This document shows positions 15,871-23,192 of a stretch of DNA of 30,526 nucleotides, piece by piece. The translations under genes were made by a program, and so were the position numbers. Below the pieces are notes generated by a model. It was given only the letters and a program-made list of their open reading frames with translations. It was not told where the DNA came from and ran no database searches. The stretch is from assembly GCA_964436975.1 (NCBI GenBank), contig CAYTET010000016.1:1-30526 (forward strand), read 5' to 3'. Positions within the stretch are counted from its first letter, which is position 1. Every line of letters begins with the position of its first letter. The DNA comes from CAYTET01 sp964436975. GTDB taxonomy: Bacteria; Bacillota_I; Bacilli_A; Erysipelotrichales; Erysipelotrichaceae.

Positions 15871-15876
15871 TATACT
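15871..15876 (+). promoter_or_regulatory. Extended -10 promoter of apbE with very short leader
   Basis: TATACT is preceded by TGT, an extended -10, with no good -35. The start is expected at about 15882, so the leader would be only some nine bases (AGGTGAAAC) yet would still carry the ribosome site. Confidence 0.5.
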
Positions 15877-15890
15877 CAGGCAGGTGAAAC

Positions 15891-16997
15891 ATGCGTAAAT
15901 CCTTCATTATTATGTTAATTGCCGCCTGTCTGCTTTTTATGCTGGCAGGCTGCAGCCAAACAGATGCCGGATCGTCGGACCAGCTTAAACAATACAGCGC
16001 CGACACTTTTTCTTTTGATACGGTCATCACCCTGAAGGCCTACTGCACCAGCCAGGATGAATTTGATCGTTATTTCAATATGGCAGTGGAGCAGTTTAAT
16101 CATTATTACAAACTTTTTGACCGCTATCATACCTATGCCAACCTGAATAACCTGAAAACCGTGAATGACAATGCCGGGGTGGGTGCGGTGGATGTTGATG
16201 CCGCTCTGATTGAAGTTGTTAGGATGGCGTCTGACTATTATGTCTATACGGCCGGCGGCTTTGACTGCACCATCGGGCGGCTGATTGATATCTGGGCGGA
16301 TTTCCGCAGCCAGGTCAGCGCCGATGCTGCCAGTGCTGTTCTGCCGGCGCAGACCGTTCTTAAAAATGCTTATGTGGCGGACAGCTGGAATTATGTCACT
16401 ATTGATGAAGCCGGAAACAAACTGACCATAACCGACTCCCGCATTCAGCTGGATCTGGGTGCCATTGCCAAAGGCTATGCCAGTCAGAAAGTGGCCGATT
16501 ATCTCAATGCCGAAGGTCTTAATTACGGCTTTATTTCGGCCGGCGGCAATGTTGTCCTTTTAGGGCTGAAGCCCGACGGCTCCAGCTGGAATGTCGGCAT
16601 CGCCAATCCGCAGGCCACCTCATCAAGCCTTGATATCATCACGGCCAGCCAGAAAGAAAGCCTGGTTACCTCCGGTAGCTACCAGCGGACAGTAACCTAT
16701 AACGGTGAAAACTATCACCATGTTATTGATCCTAAAACCCTGCAGCCGGCCCGCCTGTACACTTCCGTTACCGTAATCGGAGCCGACTCCACGCTCTGTG
16801 ATGTCCTTTCCACAGCCCTTTTCGTGTTGCCGCTTGATGAAGGCCAGGCCCTTCTTGAAACCTATGCGGCCGGCTATGACGCCGTCTGGGTGCAGGACAG
16901 CCAGCAGGCTGACACTTCGCGCAGCGGCTATTGGGCCAGCGGCTACTGGCTGATTCCGACTGACCATATCCGATCGGCATTAAGCAGTCTTTCCTGA
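15891..16997 (+). CDS. apbE: FAD:protein FMN transferase (lipoprotein)
   Basis: ApbE transfers FMN from FAD onto a Thr of target proteins such as RnfG and RnfD. The 368-residue protein is exported and lipid-anchored: basic MRK, a hydrophobic helix and the lipobox LAGC with C21. The catalytic domain shows QLDLGAIAKGYAS (186-198), SAGGNVVLLG (217-225), the SGSYQR segment (261-266), HVIDPKT (277-283) and CDVLSTAL (303-310), whose Asp and Thr bind magnesium in the family. It follows the M16 gene but has its own promoter. The rnf operon with two good SGAT-type targets lies divergently about 3 kb away, so this is very likely its maturation enzyme. Confidence 0.95.
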   Translation: MRKSFIIMLIAACLLFMLAGCSQTDAGSSDQLKQYSADTFSFDTVITLKAYCTSQDEFDRYFNMAVEQFNHYYKLFDRYHTYANLNNLKTVNDNAGVGAVDVDAALIEVVRMASDYYVYTAGGFDCTIGRLIDIWADFRSQVSADAASAVLPAQTVLKNAYVADSWNYVTIDEAGNKLTITDSRIQLDLGAIAKGYASQKVADYLNAEGLNYGFISAGGNVVLLGLKPDGSSWNVGIANPQATSSSLDIITASQKESLVTSGSYQRTVTYNGENYHHVIDPKTLQPARLYTSVTVIGADSTLCDVLSTALFVLPLDEGQALLETYAAGYDAVWVQDSQQADTSRSGYWASGYWLIPTDHIRSALSSLS

Positions 16998-17018
16998 GCG
17001 TTTATATTCGATCAGCCC

Positions 17019-17055
17019 AAAAAAAGTTCCCGCTGTTACAGGCGGAAACTTTTTT
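17019..17055. terminator. Bidirectional terminator between apbE and rpsO
   Basis: The stem of GTTCCCGC (17026-17033) with GCGGAAAC (17042-17049) has one mismatch and an eight-base loop. It is flanked by A7 on the left and T6 on the right, so it works in both directions for the converging apbE and rpsO transcripts. Confidence 0.85.
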
Positions 17056-17090
17056 AGATATATCTTTTTTCTAATGCTGAAGCAGCCGGT

Positions 17091-17357
17091 TTACTTACGC
17101 AGACCCAGCTTTTCAATCAGGGCGCGATAGCGGTTGATATCAAGATTGCGCAGATACGTCAGCATCCGGCGGCGCGCACCTACCATCGTCATCAAACCGC
17201 GGTAGGATGAATGATCATTCTTGTTGCTTTTCAGATGCTCGTTGAGTGAATTGATCTGAGCCGTCATGATGGCAATCTGGACTTCCGGAGAACCGGTATC
17301 ACCTTCAAAGCGCTGATTATTCTTAATAACTTCCTGTTTTACTTCCTTTGATAACAT
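17091..17357 (-). CDS. rpsO: 30S ribosomal protein S15
   Basis: S15 binds the central domain of 16S rRNA early in small-subunit assembly. At 88 residues it has the normal length, with the conserved NNQRFEGDTGSPEVQIA opening region, the HSSYRGLMTMVGARRRML RNA-binding segment and a LRK-type end. AGGAGG lies six bases before the ATG. It has its own promoter inside the end of hemW and a structured leader that may allow feedback by S15. Confidence 0.98.
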   Translation of the reverse strand: MLSKEVKQEVIKNNQRFEGDTGSPEVQIAIMTAQINSLNEHLKSNKNDHSSYRGLMTMVGARRRMLTYLRNLDINRYRALIEKLGLRK

Positions 17358-17432
17358 TTTTTCCTCCTGTTTATCAATGTGTCCTTGACGACTGAGCCGG
17401 GGTTGGAGAAACCGCCAGACCAGGCCGCAAGC
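17358..17432 (-). promoter_or_regulatory. rpsO 5' leader, possible S15 autoregulatory element
   Basis: The roughly 75-base leader contains complementary pieces such as GGTT-TCTCC-AACC and GGC-TTGC-GGCC, and S15 leaders are autoregulated in several bacterial groups. I cannot assign one of the known S15 leader folds by eye. Confidence 0.3.
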
Positions 17433-17438
17433 CTAATT

Positions 17439-17467
17439 ATGATAACATCATCAGTTCATAAAATCAA
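17439..17467 (-). promoter_or_regulatory. Promoter of rpsO
   Basis: On the minus strand TTGATT (17467-17462) and TATCAT (17444-17439) are 17 bases apart. The -35 lies inside the last codons of hemW, so rpsO can be expressed independently of the upstream genes. Confidence 0.7.
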
Positions 17468-18536
17468 CAAGGATATCATTTAATACCATCATGCCCTTAG
17501 CGGTAGTGCGCAGATGACCGGTGTCAATCACCAGCCGGTTGAGCTGGATATTCTTTTCCAAAGCCGGCCGGTACAATTCCGTCATGTCACAGTCAAAGCG
17601 CTGATTGTATTCAGCCATGTCAATGCCGGCGATCAGCCGCAGGCCCATCATCAAAGCCTCAAAGCGCTGGTCATCCAGGCTGAGACTGTATTCCTTTCCG
17701 ACATAGCGGCCGGCAAAGTAATCGACAAAGTTGCGGGTGTTGTCATAGCGGCGGTTATCAATCTTGCCGCTGGCACCCAGACCGGCGCCGTAGAAATTAT
17801 CATAATGCCAGTATTCCAGATTATGCTGCGACTGGTAATGGGTAAACGCAAAATTGGATACTTCATACTGGCGGTAGCTGTGGCTGTTTAAAAACTCAAT
17901 GGCCTGCTGATACATCAGATAATCCGTCTCATCATCAATTTTCTTGTATGATTTCAGGCCTAAAGGCGTGCTGGGATAGACTTCCAGATCATAAAGGGAG
18001 ATATGTGTGATCGGCATGGCGACGGCCAGATCCAGATCATGGATAAAACCGGAGAGCGTCTGCTCGGCAAAACCGTACATCAGATCAATGGAGATATTGG
18101 TAATGCCCTGCTGCAGCAGCCACTTGAAGCAGTTGTGAACATCGATATTGTGATGCTGCCGGCTCATCGCGGCCAAAACCGGTTCGGAAAAAGATTCCAC
18201 CCCGATGCTGGCCCGGTTAATGCCGTGGCGCTTTATTATTTCAGCCTTAGCGGCAGAAAAAGTCTCCGGATTGATTTCAATAGTATACTCCCCGCTCACT
18301 TTAAAGCGGTCAAGGATCGTCAGCAAATGCTCCAGCTTGGCATCTTCCAGTGCCGTCGGGGTTCCTCCGCCGATATAGATGGTTTTAAATGACAGCTGGT
18401 CCAGCCGGCTCAGTTCCTGATTCAGGCTGTCGAGATAGCGATCAGCCAGATAAGGAACATATCCTGCTTTGGCAAAGTCACAGTACGAGCAGATATGGCG
18501 GCAGAAAGGCACATGAACATAAAGGCCATCAATCAT
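17451..18536 (-). CDS. hemW: Heme chaperone HemW-like radical SAM protein
   Basis: This is a cytoplasmic radical SAM protein of the HemN/HemW family. With the ATG at 18536 (361 residues) the cluster motif is C12-x3-C16-x2-C19 in FCRHICSYCDF. It is followed by IYIGGGTPT and the INPET strand typical of HemW, which binds heme rather than acting as coproporphyrinogen dehydrogenase. The protein starts IDGLYVHVPFC, like family members. An upstream ATG at 18566 would add ten unlike residues. It overlaps the end of mazG by eight bases. No heme-pathway gene is nearby, so the name rests on family resemblance. Confidence 0.88.
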   Translation of the reverse strand: MIDGLYVHVPFCRHICSYCDFAKAGYVPYLADRYLDSLNQELSRLDQLSFKTIYIGGGTPTALEDAKLEHLLTILDRFKVSGEYTIEINPETFSAAKAEIIKRHGINRASIGVESFSEPVLAAMSRQHHNIDVHNCFKWLLQQGITNISIDLMYGFAEQTLSGFIHDLDLAVAMPITHISLYDLEVYPSTPLGLKSYKKIDDETDYLMYQQAIEFLNSHSYRQYEVSNFAFTHYQSQHNLEYWHYDNFYGAGLGASGKIDNRRYDNTRNFVDYFAGRYVGKEYSLSLDDQRFEALMMGLRLIAGIDMAEYNQRFDCDMTELYRPALEKNIQLNRLVIDTGHLRTTAKGMMVLNDILVDFMN

Positions 18537-18828
18537 GGGGCACCGCCGGATAACGGGCTTCGACATTCTTAATTTTTTCCGTTATCACATCATACGGATC
18601 CCGGTTCAGCAGCCGGCAGATGGTTAGGGCATACATTAAGACATCGGCGGTCTCCTGGGCAACCTTGTCCGCGTCATATTTCTCCTCATCCCACTGGATT
18701 GTTTCCAGCAGTTCGGCAGCTTCAACTGCCACCGACTTAATCATGGTTGCCACGGTGTCGGTCCTGTCCCAGCCGCATCTTGACCTCATGTCCTCAATTT
18801 TCTGTAACAGTTCATCCATATCATTCAC
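18529..18828 (-). CDS. MazG-like nucleotide pyrophosphohydrolase
   Basis: This 99-residue all-alpha protein has the MazG metal-binding pattern E-x-x-E followed by E-x-x-D: VEAAELLE near residues 35-42 and QETADVLMYA near 58-67. Single-domain members hydrolyse nucleoside triphosphates, often non-canonical ones, to monophosphate and pyrophosphate. It starts six bases after the lipoprotein stop without a strong ribosome site and overlaps hemW, so the three genes form an operon. The substrate cannot be inferred. A pairing with the nearby CARF protein is only a thought. Confidence 0.85.
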   Translation of the reverse strand: MNDMDELLQKIEDMRSRCGWDRTDTVATMIKSVAVEAAELLETIQWDEEKYDADKVAQETADVLMYALTICRLLNRDPYDVITEKIKNVEARYPAVPHD

Positions 18829-18834
18829 ACTTTC

Positions 18835-19596
18835 TTAATGGCTATGATAATAATCAAGACATTCATCATAGGAATGCCCGGTCAGAACATACTCATGACT
18901 CTGCGCAAACACTTTAATTTTTGATGAATCGATCTGCCATAAAACCGTCATTGTTTCAGCGGCCGGCTTATAGCTGACAGTCAGGGTGTAAGCCGTGGCT
19001 GCGGTCTGGCTACTGTCCTGCTGATTATACCAGACCCCGCTGCCGGTAAACAGATAGGTATCATCCTGTGTAACTGAAAAGTTTTCAATGGCGGCTTCAA
19101 ATACCCATGTCTCATCCGCAAAGCAGGCATACTGGATGATGTCATCCTGGTCATCGGCAATAAAAGAAAGATAGATGCCGTTCTGCCCGCTGGCATCATA
19201 CCAGAAGGAATCAGCCAGATCAGCCCACAGGTCCGTAAAGTCCATCGTGGTATCAAACACGGTAACTGTCAGTTCAATGCTGGTGGTTACCGTACCTTCC
19301 GTCACCGTGATGCTGGCGGCATAGTCGCCGGCCGTCTGGGTATCAGCCGCTGAACTTATCATAGCGGCGGTCAGCGGAATAATCTGATCTTCAGCACCGA
19401 TAATTACCACCTGGCTGCTGATGGCTTCAAACAGATCACTGCCCTTTTCAACCCGGACAAAGGCCATCTGGCTGTTCTGCAGCCGGGCGGTCTTTGTTTC
19501 GGCCGGCGGCTGGCTGCTGATCTGACAGCCTGCTAAAAAGGCCAGCAGCATCATAACGGCAATCATCAAGCAGCCCTTTTTTCTTTTAACGAACAT
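18835..19596 (-). CDS. Lipoprotein of unknown function
   Basis: This 253-residue exported lipoprotein has the signal peptide KRKK, a hydrophobic stretch and LAGC with C24 as the lipidated residue. Residues about 45-115 are beta-rich and Thr/Val-rich like a bacterial Ig-like repeat (GDYAASITVTEG...). Residues about 120-250 are Trp/Tyr/Asp-rich with no family I recognise, ending in a His-containing tail. I chose the ATG at 19596 because a start ten codons later loses the basic N-region. The chosen ATG has no Shine-Dalgarno and lies about seven bases after its -10, so the mRNA may be leaderless. Confidence 0.7.
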   Translation of the reverse strand: MFVKRKKGCLMIAVMMLLAFLAGCQISSQPPAETKTARLQNSQMAFVRVEKGSDLFEAISSQVVIIGAEDQIIPLTAAMISSAADTQTAGDYAASITVTEGTVTTSIELTVTVFDTTMDFTDLWADLADSFWYDASGQNGIYLSFIADDQDDIIQYACFADETWVFEAAIENFSVTQDDTYLFTGSGVWYNQQDSSQTAATAYTLTVSYKPAAETMTVLWQIDSSKIKVFAQSHEYVLTGHSYDECLDYYHSH

Positions 19597-19615
19597 ACGC
19601 TATTTATGGCATAAT
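19586..19615 (+). promoter_or_regulatory. Promoter of the CARF-nuclease-like gene
   Basis: TTAACG (19586-19591), an 18-base spacer ending in TGG, and CATAAT (19610-19615) form a moderate promoter with an extended -10. It lies back to back with, and overlaps, the divergent lipoprotein promoter. Confidence 0.5.
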
Positions 19616-19631
19616 TAGAGGGGCTTGTCAA
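19603..19631 (-). promoter_or_regulatory. Promoter of lipoprotein-mazG-hemW operon
   Basis: On the minus strand a perfect -35 TTGACA (19631-19626), a 17-base spacer ending in TGC, and CATAAA (19608-19603) are visible. Transcription would start at or next to the A of the ATG at 19596. Confidence 0.7.
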
Positions 19632-19641
19632 ACCATGACAA
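19625..19641. promoter_or_regulatory. Palindrome in the divergent promoter region
   Basis: TTGTCA-AACCA-TGACAA is a perfect inverted repeat. It covers the lipoprotein -35 and lies just downstream of the predicted CARF-gene start, so a protein bound there could act on both. As RNA it would form a hairpin in the CARF leader, extended by GC/GC across one bulged A. Confidence 0.45.
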
Positions 19642-19665
19642 AGCGGGCTGAAAGAGAGACAAAAC

Positions 19666-20865
19666 ATGAAAACGCTTATTGAACTGTATGATAAGGAAAC
19701 CATCTGCAATTCAGTCGCTGTGCTGTCGCTGCAGTTTGATAAAGTAGTTTTTCTCTGTGACAATTCGGACAAGGATGGCAAGGTTTTGGCTCTGGTATCC
19801 TATTTCCAGCGCCGCAATGCGGATATGAAAGTTGAAATCCAGTACTCGGATACTTTGGATTACGCGGCCCTGTGCACCATGCTGGACCAGTTTGACAACC
19901 AGGATCCCTATTTTGAGATGACCGGCGGCCAGGGAGCCCTGCTGATTGCGGTAACCCGCTACTGCCTGCAGCATGACTCCCGCAGTTTCTTTATCAACCT
20001 GCCGGAGAAAAAGTTTGTTAACATCAACCGCTGCCAGGATCTGGCTGCCGCTTTTGCTTTCCCGCACTATTCCATCCAGGAAGCCATCATGTCAGCCGGA
20101 GCCATTTTCAGCGGCAATAACCATGCACCTATTGACATCAAAGACAGCCTGCTGACCAAGCAGATCAACAATATCTTTTTTGTCGTCAAGACTGATTTTG
20201 AAGCCTGGATTCATCTGACCGGCCTATTTTCTAATGCTTTGGCCCGCCGCAGCGATGCCGCGGGCAATTCGCTGACTCTGCGGATGGACAGCGCCACCCG
20301 CAATAAACTGAGCGATGCCGATGAAATCATGCTGGCCAAGCTGAGCCGGCTGCAGGTCATCAGTATTACCCGCAATGACGGGGAAACGGTATACGGCTTT
20401 GCCAGCAGCTTTGTCCTTTCACTGTTCAGAACAACCGGCAATATTCTGGAATATGCTGTTTTTGTGGCCCTTTATCAGGCGCATCTTTTCACCGATGTCA
20501 AGATGAGCGTCATAATTGATTATGATTTTCAGGAAACCGGTTCGGTTAAGTCCTGCTGTGAAATTGATGTTATCGTAATTAAAGACGTCACGCCGGTCTT
20601 CATTTCCTGCAAAATCGGTGCGGTTCATGAAAGCGACCTCTACGAAATCAAACTCAATACGCTGCGCATCGGCGGCCATTATGCCACCTCAGCGCTGGTT
20701 ACGGCCAATGAAATGCGCCGCTCCAATCCTATTCTTTACCAGAAAGCCAAAGAACTGGGCATTCTCATTGTCGACCGGTCCGACCTCGTTAAAAACCGCC
20801 TGACCGGCAAAATCAGCAATCTTGTTCAAAGCGGTCTTCAGCCTGATGAAGATTCAGCCAAATAA
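19666..20865 (+). CDS. CARF plus DUF1887 (Card1/Can2-like) nuclease-fold protein
   Basis: The 399-residue layout matches Card1/Can2 proteins. The N-terminal Rossmann-like CARF domain (about 1-145) has MTGGQGALLIAVTRYC at 85-100, where T-G-G contacts cyclic oligoadenylate in relatives. A linker follows, and then a PD-(D/E)xK nuclease-like C-terminus (about 255-375). There GNILE (258-262), EID (299-301) and VFISCK (311-316) are the motif positions. K316 is present, but the residue two before it is Ser rather than the Glu of an E-x-K motif. Relatives cut DNA or RNA when cA4 binds during type III CRISPR immunity. No cas gene or array is in the window, so it is an orphan here. Confidence 0.8.
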   Translation: MKTLIELYDKETICNSVAVLSLQFDKVVFLCDNSDKDGKVLALVSYFQRRNADMKVEIQYSDTLDYAALCTMLDQFDNQDPYFEMTGGQGALLIAVTRYCLQHDSRSFFINLPEKKFVNINRCQDLAAAFAFPHYSIQEAIMSAGAIFSGNNHAPIDIKDSLLTKQINNIFFVVKTDFEAWIHLTGLFSNALARRSDAAGNSLTLRMDSATRNKLSDADEIMLAKLSRLQVISITRNDGETVYGFASSFVLSLFRTTGNILEYAVFVALYQAHLFTDVKMSVIIDYDFQETGSVKSCCEIDVIVIKDVTPVFISCKIGAVHESDLYEIKLNTLRIGGHYATSALVTANEMRRSNPILYQKAKELGILIVDRSDLVKNRLTGKISNLVQSGLQPDEDSAK

Positions 20866-20870
20866 TTAAC

Positions 20871-20898
20871 AAAATAAAAGGCCGCGGCCTTTTATTTT
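20871..20898. terminator. Bidirectional terminator, perfect 28-bp palindrome
   Basis: AAAATAAAAGGCCG (20871-20884) is exactly mirrored by 20885-20898, giving a hairpin with U-rich 3' arms on both strands. It ends both the CARF gene and lepA. It overlaps the lepA stop codon (20892-20894). Confidence 0.88.
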
Positions 20899-22700
20899 TG
20901 TTCATCATCCATCTGCAGCACCGCCATGAAAGCCGCCTGGGGAATTTCAACCGTTCCCACGGCTTTCATCCGCTTTTTGCCCTCTTTCTGCTTCTCCAGC
21001 AGTTTCTTTTTCCGGCTGATATCGCCGCCGTAGCACTTGGCCAGAACGTTTTTGCGGTAAGCCTTAATGTTGGTGCGGGCGATGACTTTACCATTGACGG
21101 CTGCCTGAATGGGAATTTCAAACTGCTGCATGGGAATAATATCCTTCAGCTTGCGGGTAATATTGGAGCCCCGCTGGTAGGCAAAATCAAGATGAACAAT
21201 GCTGGCCAGAGCATCTATTACTTCGCCGTTGATCAGAATATCCATCCGCGCCAGCTTGGAAGTCTTATAGCCGGCCAGTTCATAATCCAAAGAGGCATAG
21301 CCCTTGGTGGCTGATTTCAGCCGGTTATAGAAGTCAAAAATGATCTCGCTGAGCGGCATCATGTAGATCAGCTCCCGGCGGTTGTCATCCAGATAGACCA
21401 GATCCTGGTAAGTGCCCCTTTTATGCTGGCATAATTCCATGATGGCTCCGACATAGGTTTCCGGTGTCATTATCGTCGCCTTGACATAAGGCTCGGCAAT
21501 GGCGTCAACGCCCTTGTTAATGGGAATGGCCGCCGGATTATCAATTTCCATTTCCGTGCCGTCACTCATTTTGACCCGGTAAATTACACTGGGCGCCGTG
21601 GCGATAAGGTCCATATTGTATTCTTCTTCCAGCCGCTGCTGGACAACATCCATGTGCAGCAGGCCCAGAAAGCCGCAGCGGAAGCCCTGGCCCAAAGCCT
21701 GTGATTTTTCCGGTTCAAAGCGCAGCGCAGCATCATTGAGCTGCAGCTTTTCCAGCGACTCCCTTAATTCGGTATATTTGGCGTTGTCGGTGGGATACAT
21801 GCCGCAGAAAACCATTGACTGCAGCTGCCGGTAACCGGGCAGTGCGGTGGCACACGGCCGTTCGGTATGGGTAATGGTATCACCGACAGTGACATCGCGG
21901 ATTGTCTTGATGGCCGCGGCTACCCAGCCGACTTCGCCGCATTCAAGTTGCTGCCGGTTTTCAATCTTCGGGGTCCGCACACCAAGCTCCGTTACCTGAT
22001 ACTGGGCGCCGGTAGCCATGAATGTAATCATGTCCCCGACTTTAAGCCGGCCGTTTTTAATGCGGATATAGGCAATGATGCCCCGGTATGAATCATAAAG
22101 TGAATCAAAGACCAAAGCCTGCAATTCTCCCTGGGGATCACCGGACGGAGCCGGTATCTGCTTGACTATGTTTTCCAGTACAGCATGAATATTGGTTCCC
22201 ATCTTGGCGGAAATCAGAGGCGCCTGCGAAGCATCAAGGCCGATTTCCTTTTCAATCTCGGCGCGTGTCACTTCCGGCTGGGCACTGGGCAGATCAATCT
22301 TGTTGATGACCGGCAGAACCGTTAAGTCATTATCCAGGGCCAGAAAGACGTTGGCCATGGTCTGGGCTTCCACACCCTGGGTGGCATCAACCACCAAAAC
22401 AGCCCCTTCACAGGCCGCCAGGGAACGGGAAACCTCATAAGTAAAATCAACATGCCCCGGGGTGTCAATCAGATGAAAGACATAATCCTGGCCGTCATCG
22501 GCATGATAGTTAATTTCCACAGCATTAAGCTTGATGGTGATGCCGCGCTGTCTTTCCAGAGGAATCTCATCCAGAAACTGGCTGACCATTTCTCTTTTAT
22601 CGACCGCGTGGGTCTCTTCCAGAATGCGGTCGGCCAAAGTGCTTTTACCATGGTCGATATGCGCAATGATGGAAAAGTTGCGGGTATGTTTCTGATCCAT
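20892..22700 (-). CDS. lepA: Elongation factor 4 (LepA)
   Basis: LepA is a ribosome-bound translational GTPase related to EF-G. At 602 residues it has the normal length. G motifs are visible: AHIDHGKST at 13-21 (P-loop), DTPGHVDF, and NKIDLP. After them come the elongation-factor beta-barrel, the GFRCGFLGLLHMDV segment, and the LepA-specific C-terminal domain with AKCYGGDISRKKKLL and KQKEGKKRMK. AAAGGAG precedes the ATG. It ends inside the palindromic terminator shared with the CARF gene and lies nine bases after an ECF S-component-like gene. Confidence 0.98.
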   Translation of the reverse strand: MDQKHTRNFSIIAHIDHGKSTLADRILEETHAVDKREMVSQFLDEIPLERQRGITIKLNAVEINYHADDGQDYVFHLIDTPGHVDFTYEVSRSLAACEGAVLVVDATQGVEAQTMANVFLALDNDLTVLPVINKIDLPSAQPEVTRAEIEKEIGLDASQAPLISAKMGTNIHAVLENIVKQIPAPSGDPQGELQALVFDSLYDSYRGIIAYIRIKNGRLKVGDMITFMATGAQYQVTELGVRTPKIENRQQLECGEVGWVAAAIKTIRDVTVGDTITHTERPCATALPGYRQLQSMVFCGMYPTDNAKYTELRESLEKLQLNDAALRFEPEKSQALGQGFRCGFLGLLHMDVVQQRLEEEYNMDLIATAPSVIYRVKMSDGTEMEIDNPAAIPINKGVDAIAEPYVKATIMTPETYVGAIMELCQHKRGTYQDLVYLDDNRRELIYMMPLSEIIFDFYNRLKSATKGYASLDYELAGYKTSKLARMDILINGEVIDALASIVHLDFAYQRGSNITRKLKDIIPMQQFEIPIQAAVNGKVIARTNIKAYRKNVLAKCYGGDISRKKKLLEKQKEGKKRMKAVGTVEIPQAAFMAVLQMDDEQK

Positions 22701-22709
22701 AAATCTCCT

Positions 22710-23192
22710 TTACTCACTGAAATGCTGATAAATACGGGCCCAAAGCGGTGAAAGAACCAAGGCAAGAATAACGCACAGGGCTATTTCGATAGCATGATAT
22801 CCCACCGATATTTTAAACATGGATAACGAGCCGTACAGCAGCACATCCGTCAGACCGTCGGCTGCCAATACAAATATCCCCGTTAAGGTTATATAAAGCC
22901 ATGGCTTGACCTTCCGCTGGCTGGCAAATGAAACCAGCCACCCTTCGGCCCCCTTTATCAGGCATATCGCCAGCAGATACTGCCGGCAGTTTAAGGTCAG
23001 AAAGCCGGCTACAGCCGGCAATGAAGCCAGCAGGGCCGCATATCCAGGCTTAAAATTAGGCGCAAACAGCAGGATGAAGGCATCAATCATGCACAGATAG
23101 CCGAAAGTGCCGATATTGACATTGACCAGCACGGTCATCAGGTACAGGACGAATATTTCAATAATATACAGCAGCAGCTGTTTTTTGTTCAT
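22710..23192 (-). CDS. ECF transporter S-component-like membrane protein
   Basis: This 160-residue hydrophobic protein has about five or six membrane helices. ICLIKGAEGWLVSFASQRK resembles the Lys-Gly-x-Glu-Gly segment common in substrate-binding (S) components of ECF vitamin transporters. S components work with a shared energy module (EcfA, A', T), which is not in this window. I prefer the ATG at 23192, whose AAGGGAAG site is well placed and which overlaps the fmt stop as ATGA. An ATG two codons earlier lies too close to that site. The vitamin cannot be told. Confidence 0.6.
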   Translation of the reverse strand: MNKKQLLLYIIEIFVLYLMTVLVNVNIGTFGYLCMIDAFILLFAPNFKPGYAALLASLPAVAGFLTLNCRQYLLAICLIKGAEGWLVSFASQRKVKPWLYITLTGIFVLAADGLTDVLLYGSLSMFKISVGYHAIEIALCVILALVLSPLWARIYQHFSE

